Assembly: GCF_020073745.1 (NCBI RefSeq)
Contig: NZ_JAIRAU010000012.1
Span: 1 to 64,000 of the forward strand
Direction: 5' to 3'
Length of the DNA: 64,000 nucleotides
Source: Nannocystis pusilla
GTDB lineage: Bacteria > Myxococcota_A > Polyangia > Nannocystales > Nannocystaceae
Under the pieces are notes generated by a model. The model searched no databases. It was not told the origin of the DNA and was given only the letters and a program-made list of their open reading frames with translations. Positions 35,451 through 43,734 of the stretch are shown here, piece by piece; the first letter of the stretch is position 1; the number at the start of each line of letters is the position of its first letter. A program made the position numbers and the translations under genes.

Positions 35451-35848
35451 TTGTTCGTGCTCCTGCCCGGGGGGCCAAAAAACTGATGCGGAGGGCGAGC
35501 GTGGCACAGTCCCCGCGCGTGGCCAACCGCCCCCGATTGCCTCGTATTTGCGACGACAGGGCGAAGCGGCGGTCGTTCTCGAGCACACGTGGAGCGCGCA
35601 CCGGAGCGCGGATCCGGAGAATGCCACGACGCCCAGGATCACGGCGCCCCGCGCCCTCGGCATCAACCTGTGGAAGGGCGGCATCGTTCCGATCGCGCCG
35701 CCCCGGGCAACTGGGGCCCCGGCGTCGACTGATCGCACGATTCACGCGACCTCCTCGCAGCCGAGGGGGTCACGGGGTCGACATTCAGAGGTGCTGCCGC
35801 CGCTCGACGTATTTGCGCCGTGGTAGGTTCGGCGCTCCAGGAGCGCCC
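35451..35848. other. Divergent spacer with a 14-base repeat copy
   Basis: This gap separates the decarboxylase from the unknown 555-residue protein. GTCGACATTCAGAG at 35777-35790 is identical to part of the palindrome at 27664-27692 but lacks the right arm. An open frame reading into the decarboxylase is hydrophobic near 35600-35690 but has no supporting start site. No other gene is seen. Confidence 0.45.
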
Positions 35849-37516
35849 ATGGGCATCGACCTGTCCCTCCGCCTCACGTCCCACCCCGATCTCCGTCCTC
35901 GCGATCCCGAGGATCGCCTCGTCGCGTGGGCCAAGGGCTTCGTCCCGATCGCGTGGTGGGCCCTGTTCACGCCCGGGGACGCGGTGATGGGCAGACACGG
36001 CCTCGCTCTGATCACCCGCTCGGACGCCGCGCTGGACCGGCTGGGGCGCCGGGCAGCGACGATCCGCGCGGTCGCCGGCCGGCACGCGCTCGGCCTGCGG
36101 ACCATCGAAACGATCCTGCAGGATGCCCCGGACCTGTTCCTGCGCGCGGAGCTGCACGAGCTGTACGAATCCATGCCGGACCTCGCGGAGCTGTGTGATC
36201 CGGGCCGGCTGGACGTGTGGCCGCATGAGCTCGACCGCGGCCGCCTGGTGGCGACGAAGCACCACGGTGGATCGCTCGCGGACGGGGTGGTCGGGGGCGT
36301 CCCGAACCGGGAGGTGGAGCTGCCAGATCCGGCGACGCTCGAGGCGCGCTCCCTCGCCGCGCTGCGCACCGGAGACTCGTACGAGCTCGACCTGCTGGAG
36401 GAGGCGCTCGCACGGCAGCTCGTCGAGGCGCACGCGCCGTGGCTGAGTCTGACCCGCAGGAGGTGGGGCGATGGCCGGGGCGAGGCCGAAGCGGACCAGG
36501 TGCTGACGGCGCTCGCGGAGGGCCGACCCGAGCCGTTCGCCCCGCTCGCCGGGAAATATGCGCCCCACGCCGCATACGCGCTCTCGACGGCGGTGGCGCG
36601 TGACCGTGAACGCCGCCGGGCGCTGCGCCGGGCGTTGCGGGGCGCGACAGAGCCGCTGGCCGCCCCGCTCGCGCTCGCCCTCGACGTGAACTGCCCGAGC
36701 CGCGACGCGCTGTACGTCGCCGAGTGGCTCGACGGCGGGCCGCCGCCGCGGGCGGTCGCCAGCCGCGAAGCCGTGCTCGCGTGCCGACTGGCCGCCATCG
36801 GAGCGCCGGCCTGCCTGCTGTCGCCGCACGACCCGATCGCGGTGGCCGAACGTGCGCTCGGCTGGCACGACGCGGTGCTCCAGGGCGCGACGCAGCCGGT
36901 CGCGCTGGCCGACGCGCCGGACCTGGCGATGTCCCGCGCGCTCGGGCTGTCCGCGGAGGTCGCCCGCAGCGGGCTGCACGAGGACGCGAGCGACGGGGCG
37001 CTGGCTACCGCGGCCCGTGATGCCGCCGTGGTGCTGTGTCGGTCCGCGATCACGATCGACGGCCCGACCCGCGCCGCGTTGCGCGAATCGCCGACGCCCG
37101 AGGCGCCGTTCCTGGCCGGCGCCGACCGTGCCTGCGTTCACCTGGCGCTCGGCGAGCTCGACGCGCTGCCCGCGTTGCTCGCGGACGACGCGACCAGCCC
37201 GGCGGCGCTCGTGGCTGCTCTCCGGTCCGCGGGGGTCGGCGACCGCGCGCTCGGCTGGCTGACGAAGCGGGCTCGCTCCGGCGATCTGGCCGCCGCGGCG
37301 CTGGTGCTCGACACGCCGGGCGCCGACGACACCGCCCTGACCGCGGCGCGGATCGCCGCGGAGCCGGCTCTCCGCCGCCTCGCGGCGATCCGGGCCCACT
37401 TCGAGGAGGGGAGCGTCACGCTCTCCGAGCGCGACGCCGTGCTCGCGGAGGTCGCCGAGCTCGCCCGCGCGCTCGGCCCGGACGGCGCGCCGCTCCGGGC
37501 AGCGCTCGGCGACTGA
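35849..37516 (+). CDS. Hypothetical 555-residue cytoplasmic protein
   Basis: I do not recognise this protein. It has no signal peptide or membrane segment. The first 200 residues look like a mixed alpha/beta domain (MGIDLSLRLTSHPDL, GFVPIAWWALFTPGDAVMG). The remainder is Ala/Leu/Arg-rich and helical (for example LRRALRGATEPLAAPLALAL), resembling HEAT/armadillo-like solenoids. AGGAG at 35839-35843 lies just upstream of the ATG, and codon use is typical of the region. It stands alone between a divergent decarboxylase and a cluster of palindromes. A scaffold role is possible but unproven. Confidence 0.65.
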   Translation: MGIDLSLRLTSHPDLRPRDPEDRLVAWAKGFVPIAWWALFTPGDAVMGRHGLALITRSDAALDRLGRRAATIRAVAGRHALGLRTIETILQDAPDLFLRAELHELYESMPDLAELCDPGRLDVWPHELDRGRLVATKHHGGSLADGVVGGVPNREVELPDPATLEARSLAALRTGDSYELDLLEEALARQLVEAHAPWLSLTRRRWGDGRGEAEADQVLTALAEGRPEPFAPLAGKYAPHAAYALSTAVARDRERRRALRRALRGATEPLAAPLALALDVNCPSRDALYVAEWLDGGPPPRAVASREAVLACRLAAIGAPACLLSPHDPIAVAERALGWHDAVLQGATQPVALADAPDLAMSRALGLSAEVARSGLHEDASDGALATAARDAAVVLCRSAITIDGPTRAALRESPTPEAPFLAGADRACVHLALGELDALPALLADDATSPAALVAALRSAGVGDRALGWLTKRARSGDLAAAALVLDTPGADDTALTAARIAAEPALRRLAAIRAHFEEGSVTLSERDAVLAEVAELARALGPDGAPLRAALGD

Positions 37517-37544
37517 CGTCCCGCGTCATCGCGTGTGTCTCGAC

Positions 37545-37623
37545 GAGATGTTTGAAGAGGCATGTCGATGAGGACATGTCTTTTAAGAAATGTTTTCATG
37601 GACATGCTTTGAAAGACATGTCC
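37545..37623. repeat. GACATGTC-type palindromic element, copy D (three units)
   Basis: Three 22-28-base units lie in tandem (37545-37572, 37573-37600, 37601-37622), each an imperfect palindrome starting GAGATG or GACATG. Across units 2 and 3, GGACATGTCTTT (37572-37583) and AAAGACATGTCC (37612-37623) are perfect inverted arms. The array sits exactly between convergent genes, so it could act as a two-way terminator. Confidence 0.7.
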
Positions 37624-37629
37624 AAAGCG

Positions 37630-38193
37630 TCAGCAGGTCGGGGCGAGGAAGCCGCCGTTCAGCTCGGGTCCGCCGAGGGTCGGGTCGGGGATGCCGGAGC
37701 CGAAGCCGTGCAGCACGCCGGTCACGCAGCCGGGGTCGAGCTGCGTCAGCTCGAGCTGGCCGGTGAAGAACGGCTCGTCGCCGATCGTGCCGGTCTTGCC
37801 GCTGCCGCTCGGGCCCATCACCGTCATGGTGCCGATCACCTCGGGGTGGGCGTCCATGTCGATCGTCCCGGCGACCGCGAGCGCCGCCGGGAGCTCGACC
37901 GTGAAGACCCACCCGGTGCGCTCGCAGTCGAGGCCGATCTCGACGTTCTCGGCCCGCGTGCCGCACTCGAGGCCGAGCGAGGTCCAGGTGATCACGAGGT
38001 CGCCGTTCTCGAGCCACTCGGCGTGAGCGCCGGCGATCTGCGGATCGACCGCGACGGGCGGGGTCTCGCACGCTGCGACGTCGAGCGGCGTGGCGGCGGG
38101 GCTCTCGATGCACTGCGGCGGATCGCAGGCGAGCGCCAGCAGCGAGCCGCAGGCGGCGGCGAGCAGGTGGAGGGCGAACGTCCGGCGGATCAT
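37630..38193 (-). CDS. Small lipoprotein, GGFxAPxC family
   Basis: A 187-residue lipoprotein (lipobox LLALAC). The mature part has CIESPAATPLDVAACETP near the start, DLVITWTSLGLECGTRAENV in the middle and ends CVTGVLHGFG followed by GGFLAPTC. It is paralogous to its neighbour at 38190-38723 (shared CVTG, final GGFxAPxC) and more distantly to the lipoprotein at 24124. Its ATG overlaps the neighbour's stop (ATGA), so the pair is translated together. No enzymatic motif is seen; a ligand-binding or structural role is possible. Confidence 0.75.
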   Translation of the reverse strand: MIRRTFALHLLAAACGSLLALACDPPQCIESPAATPLDVAACETPPVAVDPQIAGAHAEWLENGDLVITWTSLGLECGTRAENVEIGLDCERTGWVFTVELPAALAVAGTIDMDAHPEVIGTMTVMGPSGSGKTGTIGDEPFFTGQLELTQLDPGCVTGVLHGFGSGIPDPTLGGPELNGGFLAPTC

Positions 38194-38723
38194 GGCGTGC
38201 ACCTCGGGGCCCGGAAGCCGCCGTCGAAGGGCCCGTGCTGGTCGACGAGGCCGACGATCCGGCCGGTCACGCAGGTGTCGGTGACGGCGAACAGCTCGAC
38301 ATCCGCGAGATGGAGCTTGCTGTGCCCGCCGTGGACGCGCGCCTCGGGCGTCTCGAATTCGACGTAGACGGGCGTACGCAGCGGATAGGTGCCGGGCACG
38401 GACTCCTCGGCGCGCAGGCCGAGCGTGAGGCCGAGGTCGTCGTCGCTGGCGCAGTAGCCGTGCTGCGAGGCCGGCTCGCCGCACGCGAGCGGACGCGTCG
38501 ACATCGTCAGGACGAGGCCGTCGAAGCGACTGACCGCCCGCGCGACCGCGAGGCCGTCGATCGGCGCGACGCCGGGCGGGAGCTCGGGGCACGCCTCGAG
38601 GTCGTGTGCGCTCTGGTTGCCGGGCAGGGCGGGCACTGGTTCACAGAAGAGATCGAGATCGTCGCAGGCTGGCGCGACGAGCGCGACAGCGAGCACGAGG
38701 AGCAACGGGGGTGCGTGAATCAT
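38190..38723 (-). CDS. Small lipoprotein, GGFxAPxC family
   Basis: A 177-residue lipoprotein (signal LLLVLAVALVAPAC). The mature domain includes LVLTMSTRPLACGEPASQHG, VYVEFETPEARVHG and the end TCVTGRIVGLVDQHGPFDGG with FRAPRC. It is the first gene of a two-gene unit with the overlapping paralogue downstream, and is transcribed divergently from the second barrel-like protein/sigma module 128 bases away. The pair may share control with that module. Function is unknown. Confidence 0.75.
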   Translation of the reverse strand: MIHAPPLLLVLAVALVAPACDDLDLFCEPVPALPGNQSAHDLEACPELPPGVAPIDGLAVARAVSRFDGLVLTMSTRPLACGEPASQHGYCASDDDLGLTLGLRAEESVPGTYPLRTPVYVEFETPEARVHGGHSKLHLADVELFAVTDTCVTGRIVGLVDQHGPFDGGFRAPRCTP

Positions 38724-38851
38724 GCCCGTGATCAGTCCTCGCCGACAGCGGAGTTTCCTGCGCTGCATCCCCTGCAGGGCGCGACAAAAAATGACCGCGG
38801 CGAGGAAACTTCGCCCCGGCTCGGGCATGAAGTCATTTCGGGACGCGCCTC

Positions 38852-40111
38852 GTGCTCCTGCTCCTCGCCACCCTCCTCGCCCCGCCGCCGCCGCAGACCA
38901 GCGTCGAGCTGCGCGTGACGTCCGTCGACGACGGCGCGGCGAAGCTGCTCGAGCAGACGCTGGTACAGCGCCTCGGGGCGCGTCTTCTGGAGGATGGGTA
39001 TCGCGTGGTCCCGGCCGGGCGGGTGGCCGGTGTGCGGGTGTGGGTCCACCTCGAGGCGACGGGGGCGACGATCGAGACGCGCGGGGCGGGGCTGCGGATC
39101 GAGACGGTGCCGGCCGGCGACCCGGCGCTGGTGAGCCTGGAGATCCAGCAGCTGGCGACGGCGCTGGTCGACGAGGTCGAGCCGGGCCCCGCGGAGCCGC
39201 AGCCGGCGGTGGCGCTCGAGCTGTCCGGTGCGCCGCGAGATCCGGAGCTGCGCGAGCGACTGCAGCGCGGGCTGCTCGGCCGCGGCTTCGCGCTGACGCG
39301 AAGTCCGAACGCCGGCGACCGCCGGCTGTGCGTCGCCGTCGCCGACTCGGGCGAGGCTCGGGTGCACGTGGTCGGCGGCGACGGCAGCTGCGATGATGAG
39401 TCGTCCGCGGCGACGCAGGTGCCGGCGGGCGAGACGGTCGCGCGCGGCCGGGAGATCCTGCTCGCCGAGGTCGCGGCGGCGCTCGACGCGGTGGTGCCGG
39501 AGCCGGTCCCGTGGGAGGGTCAGGGTGCCACCATTCGTCCGGCGCCGTCGGTGTCCGAATCATCACAGCCCGCGCCGGCGGAATCATCGGAGTCGAGCGA
39601 CCCGCGGGCGCTGGTGTTCACGGTGGCGGCGCACGGCGGGGTGCTCGCGCGCACCGGCGGGCCGGTCGACGGGCTCGCCGGATTCGGCGTGCGGGTCGGC
39701 CGGCGGCGCGGGCTCGGCGGGGCGATCGATTGCATCGTCGTGCCGTCGGGGGCCGAGGGGCTGCGCGTCGTCGAGGCGGCGCCGACGGCCGCGATCGACT
39801 GGCGGCTCGGGTTCGCGGAGCGCGGGGTCGTGGCGCTCGGGCTGTTCGCCGGCGTGCACCTGCACCATTATGCGCAGACGGGCGGCGCTCGCGACACGCG
39901 CGTCGGCGCCAGCGCGGGCGCGACGGTGCGGCTCGGCTGGCTCGGCCGCCGCGGCGCGCTGTTGTTCGCGGGGCTGCGCGCGGGCTGGTCGGGCGGGAAC
40001 TGGGTGCACGTGTACGATACGGCCATCAGCTGGCGGCGCAGCGACCTGGTGCTGGGGCTCGAGTTCGGGGCCGGCTGGGACATTGCTCTCCGCCGCGGAG
40101 GCCGGCGATGA
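38852..40111 (+). CDS. Putative envelope beta-barrel-like protein of sigma module 2
   Basis: A 419-residue exported protein. The GTG start gives a short hydrophobic signal (MLLLLATLLAPPPPQ). The N-terminal half has two repeated periplasmic domains (SVELRVTSVDDGAAKLLEQT and VALELSGAPRDPELRERLQR), then a Ser/Pro linker and a C-terminal barrel-like half (LVFTVAAHGGVLARTGG, LVLGLEFGAGWDIALR). Layout mirrors the barrel-like proteins of the other two sigma modules, although identity is low. Its stop overlaps the ATG of the sigma gene. Probably the envelope sensor or effector of the module; that is an inference. Confidence 0.6.
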   Translation: MLLLLATLLAPPPPQTSVELRVTSVDDGAAKLLEQTLVQRLGARLLEDGYRVVPAGRVAGVRVWVHLEATGATIETRGAGLRIETVPAGDPALVSLEIQQLATALVDEVEPGPAEPQPAVALELSGAPRDPELRERLQRGLLGRGFALTRSPNAGDRRLCVAVADSGEARVHVVGGDGSCDDESSAATQVPAGETVARGREILLAEVAAALDAVVPEPVPWEGQGATIRPAPSVSESSQPAPAESSESSDPRALVFTVAAHGGVLARTGGPVDGLAGFGVRVGRRRGLGGAIDCIVVPSGAEGLRVVEAAPTAAIDWRLGFAERGVVALGLFAGVHLHHYAQTGGARDTRVGASAGATVRLGWLGRRGALLFAGLRAGWSGGNWVHVYDTAISWRRSDLVLGLEFGAGWDIALRRGGRR

Positions 40112-40668
40112 GCGGTCGCGCCGTGGTCTCCAAGGTGGACGTGATCGACGAGGTCGGAGGTGACGACGACGTCGCGGCGCGGCTCGACCGGCTGTACCGC
40201 CGCCACCACGCGGCGGTGTACCGGCTCGCGCTGCGCTACGGCCTCGGCAACGAGGCGTGGGCCGAGGACATCGTGCAGGACGTGTTCCTCACCCTGCTCG
40301 ACCGCCTGCCGACGCTCGCCGACCCCGAGCAGCTCGACGGCTGGCTGTACCGCGTGACCAGCAATCGCTGCCTGCGCAAGCTGCGGCGCGACAGCTTCCT
40401 CGACCGTCCGCTGGTGCGGTGGTTGCTCGCGCGCGACCGCGTGGCCGAGGCCTCGCCCGAGCAGCAGGTGTTCGCCCGCCGCGATCTCGAGCGGGCCCGC
40501 TCGGCCCTCGCCGCCCTGCCGGCGCGCGAGCGGGTGATCGTCGGGATGTGCCACCTCGACGGCAAGTCGCAGCGCGAGGTGTGCGAGATCCTCGGGCTCT
40601 CGAAGGGCTACGTGTCGAAGCTGCTGGCGCGGGGCATCGCGCGGCTGGAGGAGGCGCTCGATGAGTGA
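40108..40668 (+). CDS. ECF-type RNA polymerase sigma factor (module 2)
   Basis: A 186-residue ECF sigma factor. Region 2 is LYRRHHAAVYRLALRYGLG, DIVQDVFLTLLDRLP and LDGWLYRVTSNRCLRKL. Region 4 is LAALPARERVIVGMCHLDGK with SQREVCEILGLSKGYVSKLL. Length is normal for a stand-alone ECF factor. The ATG at 40108 overlaps the preceding stop, and its end overlaps the start of the FecR-like gene, so three genes are translationally coupled. Expected role: redirect RNA polymerase on an envelope signal, held in check by the FecR-like protein. Confidence 0.92.
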   Translation: MSGRAVVSKVDVIDEVGGDDDVAARLDRLYRRHHAAVYRLALRYGLGNEAWAEDIVQDVFLTLLDRLPTLADPEQLDGWLYRVTSNRCLRKLRRDSFLDRPLVRWLLARDRVAEASPEQQVFARRDLERARSALAALPARERVIVGMCHLDGKSQREVCEILGLSKGYVSKLLARGIARLEEALDE

Positions 40669-41662
40669 GCGAGAGCCCGAAGCGATCGCGCGGATCCGGG
40701 CCGTCGACGAGGCGCTGGCGCGGCGCGGCATGTCGCCGGTGGCGAGCGAACGGGTCCGGCAGTCGCTGGTGCGGCACGCCCAGGCCCGGTCGCTGCGGGC
40801 CCGGCTGCGCTGGTGGCCGATGGTCGCGTTCGCGGCCGGGGCGGCGCTGATGGCGGTGCTGCTGCTCGAGCGCCGCGAGGCCGCGGTGCACGACGCGGTC
40901 GCGCGCCGCGAGCCGGTCGCGCCGGCGAGCACGGCGGGCGAGAGCTCCGCGCCGCCGCAGCCGCCGTGCGGCGAGCTCGGCGCGGGCGCGCTGCGGCTGG
41001 ACAGCGACGTCTGCCTCGCGGGCGACGGCGTGCGGGTGAGCGCGTGGGCGCCGGCGCGGCTCGAGCGGGCCGGCGATCGCGTGACGGTGCGCGAGGGCGA
41101 GGTGATGTTCGAGGTCGATCCGCGGCCCGGGCGGCCGCTGCACGTGATCGCCGGGGCGATCGACATCGAGGTCGTCGGCACGCGCTTCATCGTCCGCCAG
41201 CGCGACGGCGCCGGCAGGGTCTCGCTGCTCGAGGGCCGGCTGCGCGTGCGCGCCGGGGACGGCTCGGTCGTGGCGCTCGAGGCCGGGCAGGAGCTCGCGT
41301 GGCCGGCTCCCGCGGCGCCGCCGGTGTCGCCGGCTCCGCGGCGCCGCCCGCCGCCCGCGACCGTGGCGGCGCCGTCGAGCGACGCGGGGCTCGCCGAGGT
41401 GCTGGCGGAGGTGGCGACGCTGCGCCGCGAGGGCCGCTTTCGGGCGGCGGTCGATCGCCTGCGCGCGGCCGACTCCGAGGCGTGGTCGGCCCGCTCGCGC
41501 CAGCTGGTGTCGTTCGAGATCGGGACGCTGCTCGAGCGCCAGCTCGGCGACGCGGCGGCGGCGTGCGCCCACTGGCGAGCGCACCGCGAGCGGTTCCCGG
41601 GCGGGCCGCGCGACGAGATCGTCGCGCGCTCGCAGGCCAGGCTCGGCTGCGCGGAGCGGTGA
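40661..41662 (+). CDS. FecR-like transmembrane anti-sigma/signal protein
   Basis: A 333-residue protein with a cytoplasmic N-terminus of about 50 residues, one membrane segment (WWPMVAFAAGAALMAVLLL) and a periplasmic FecR-type domain (VREGEVMFEVDPRPGRPLHV, IDIEVVGTRFIVRQRD, RVSLLEGRLRVRAGDG). A Pro-rich spacer and a helical C-terminus (LAEVLAEVATLRREGRFRAA) end it. It overlaps the ECF sigma gene, the usual place for its partner. The C-terminal helices resemble the tails fused to the sigma factors of modules 1 and 3. Confidence 0.85.
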   Translation: MSEREPEAIARIRAVDEALARRGMSPVASERVRQSLVRHAQARSLRARLRWWPMVAFAAGAALMAVLLLERREAAVHDAVARREPVAPASTAGESSAPPQPPCGELGAGALRLDSDVCLAGDGVRVSAWAPARLERAGDRVTVREGEVMFEVDPRPGRPLHVIAGAIDIEVVGTRFIVRQRDGAGRVSLLEGRLRVRAGDGSVVALEAGQELAWPAPAAPPVSPAPRRRPPPATVAAPSSDAGLAEVLAEVATLRREGRFRAAVDRLRAADSEAWSARSRQLVSFEIGTLLERQLGDAAAACAHWRAHRERFPGGPRDEIVARSQARLGCAER

Positions 41663-41702
41663 GCGACGTGTCTATTCAAACATGTTTGACCGGACACGTC
41701 GC
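41663..41702. repeat. GACATGTC-type palindromic element, copy E
   Basis: Outer arms GCGACGTGTC (41663-41672) and GACACGTCGC (41693-41702) are perfect inverse complements. Inside lies the perfect palindrome CAAACATGTTTG (41677-41688). It starts directly after the FecR-like stop codon and lies between convergent genes, so a two-way terminator role is plausible. Confidence 0.65.
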
Positions 41703-41735
41703 CGACGGCCGCGTCGAGGGAGGCCGTCGTCGCGA

Positions 41736-43442
41736 TCAGAGGAGGCTGGGGTCGTCGACGTCGACGTGGAGGATCGTCCAGTTGTCGTCGATGGCGTCGG
41801 GATTCCAGAAGACGACGTGAACGCCTCCCGTAAGCTGCGGATGAGTATCGCTCAGGAGGTCGGTGCGCATCACGTCGAGGCCCTCGAGCACGTCGTGGTC
41901 GCCCTCGAAGTCGTCGATGAGGAGGACGTTCTTGTTGAAGGTCACCTCGCGCCCGACCACGTGGAACACGTACAGGTACACCGGGTTGAGGCCCCAGTCG
42001 TTCGTGATCTCGGCTCCGTACATGTGGCCGCTGTCGGAGAACGCCAGGCCGTTGCCTTTGCCGAATGCCTTGACGTTCGTGGGCATGGCGAGGGTGTAGA
42101 GGAGCTCGAGCTCGGTCGAGTCGCCGCGCCACTCGTAGACGTGGATGGTGTAGTTTTGGTCGCCGGAGTAGAGCAGGCCGTCGACGGGGTTGATCGCCAC
42201 CCATCCCGCGCGGGTCTGCGTGTTGGGGGGGAAGTGCTTGACGTCCAGCAGGTCGAGGGTGCTCGATTCGTACATCGCGATCATGGGCCCCGGATCGCCG
42301 AGGATCGCGTCCTTCTTCTCGATCGGCGCGAACACGATGCCCTCGAACTGATCGATGTCGCCGATGTGATTGCGGCCGGGGCATTCTGCCGGGATGAACC
42401 TTCGCTCCGTCCAGATCTGCGTGTCCTCGTCCTCCAGGTCCTCGCTCAGCGGGATCTGGTACAGCGCGCCCATGCGAGAGACGAACCAGTTCTCGTCGTC
42501 GTGCGCGAGGCCCTGGATGTGGGTGGCGACGTTGTCACCGTCGTCGTCGTTCGCCGGTTCGGTGTCGTCCGGCCACAGCGACACCTGGTAGTCGCTCCAC
42601 AGTTCGAAGTCTCGCAAGCGGTAGCGCAGGTAGGACATGATCTCCCCGCTCCAGGGCAAGAACCCGTCGCCCAGGGACGTCCAGGGCCGACATTCACCGC
42701 CGTAGTTCTTCTCGGGGCAGGTCAAGGCGTACACCCCCTCGCCGATGCGGATCCGGTTGATCTCGCCGCCGATGACGAGCTCGGGCGGCGCGAGCTTGGG
42801 CCAGAACAGGCTCGTCAGGTCGGCCACGCCCCGCGGCGCCGCGGTCCACTGCAGCCAGGTGTTGGCGCCCTGGCCGGCGTGCGCGAACGTCAGATCGGGC
42901 GTCCTGCAGTCCTCGTCGACCGACGAGTCGCAGTCGTTGTCGATGTCGTCCGCGCAGATCTCGATCCCACGTCCGCAGTCCCGGACCGGCTGACACGAGA
43001 AGTCCTCGTCCATCAGCCCGTCGCCGTCGTCGTCGCAGAAGTTGCAGACCTCGACGCGCGTGCAGGGGGTCACGATGTTGCCCTCGGCGTCGCACTGCTG
43101 GGTGCCGGTGCCGTAACAGACCGCGCAGAGCTTGTCGCCGGCGATCGGCTGGCACGACGACTGGCCGCCGGCGCACGTCGACAGGCCCGGGCAGCCGTTG
43201 GCCAGCTCGCACGACGTGACGACCGGCTCGCAGGGCCCCCAGGAGCCGCCGTCGCACTGGCGCTCGCCCGTACAACCGCCCGGCAACTGACAACTGCCGA
43301 CGGCGCCGTCAGGACATAGGGCGCGGGCCTGCGTCGCCGTCAGCCCGGCCAGCCCGAGGGCCAACAGACCCGCGAGACGCGCGCTCCGGTGGGGAAAACG
43401 ATCGTGGATTGTGGAGACCCGTATGTCGTTGAAACGTGTCAT
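41736..43442 (-). CDS. Secreted MopE-like/beta-propeller-like protein
   Basis: A 568-residue exported protein with a signal ending near ATQARA. The N-terminal third is Cys-rich (CPDGAVGSCQLPGGC, CNFCDDDGDGLMDEDFSC) and includes the MopE-type metal-binding motif CADDIDNDCDSSVDEDC. The C-terminal part holds propeller-like strands (IQGLAHDDENWFVSRMG, AINPVDGLLYSGDQNYTIHV, NGLAFSDSGHMYGAEI), so it may be a secreted metal- or ligand-binding propeller. The DNDCD motif is typical of myxobacterial surface proteins. Converges on the FecR-like gene. Confidence 0.75.
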   Translation of the reverse strand: MTRFNDIRVSTIHDRFPHRSARLAGLLALGLAGLTATQARALCPDGAVGSCQLPGGCTGERQCDGGSWGPCEPVVTSCELANGCPGLSTCAGGQSSCQPIAGDKLCAVCYGTGTQQCDAEGNIVTPCTRVEVCNFCDDDGDGLMDEDFSCQPVRDCGRGIEICADDIDNDCDSSVDEDCRTPDLTFAHAGQGANTWLQWTAAPRGVADLTSLFWPKLAPPELVIGGEINRIRIGEGVYALTCPEKNYGGECRPWTSLGDGFLPWSGEIMSYLRYRLRDFELWSDYQVSLWPDDTEPANDDDGDNVATHIQGLAHDDENWFVSRMGALYQIPLSEDLEDEDTQIWTERRFIPAECPGRNHIGDIDQFEGIVFAPIEKKDAILGDPGPMIAMYESSTLDLLDVKHFPPNTQTRAGWVAINPVDGLLYSGDQNYTIHVYEWRGDSTELELLYTLAMPTNVKAFGKGNGLAFSDSGHMYGAEITNDWGLNPVYLYVFHVVGREVTFNKNVLLIDDFEGDHDVLEGLDVMRTDLLSDTHPQLTGGVHVVFWNPDAIDDNWTILHVDVDDPSLL

Positions 43443-43734
43443 CGCGAGCCCGAGCAAAGCAAGGCACGGACCGAGGCGCCGTCGCGGGAAAGCCTCGAGA
43501 TCACGGCGATGTCCGTGCTGCGACGATGCGCGGCGAGGGTGGGTATGCGCGCCGCGGATGCGCGCGCATCGGGCCCGCGCATCGGCCATGTCCGGCTCGG
43601 GGCCGAACGCCGGCGACACGGCCTCGACCGCGCACGAGCGGGCCCGCCGCGCTGGAGCGTCGAGCCAGGCCGAGTCCTGAGTGGCGCTCGGGGCCGGAGC
43701 GGGCAGGAGCAGCGGCGGTGCGGCTGGGCGGGCG

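Noticed and set aside
37545-37623. CRISPR array
   Set aside because: Only three imperfect 28-base units without unique spacers of fixed length, and no cas genes. The units are palindromes in direct contact.
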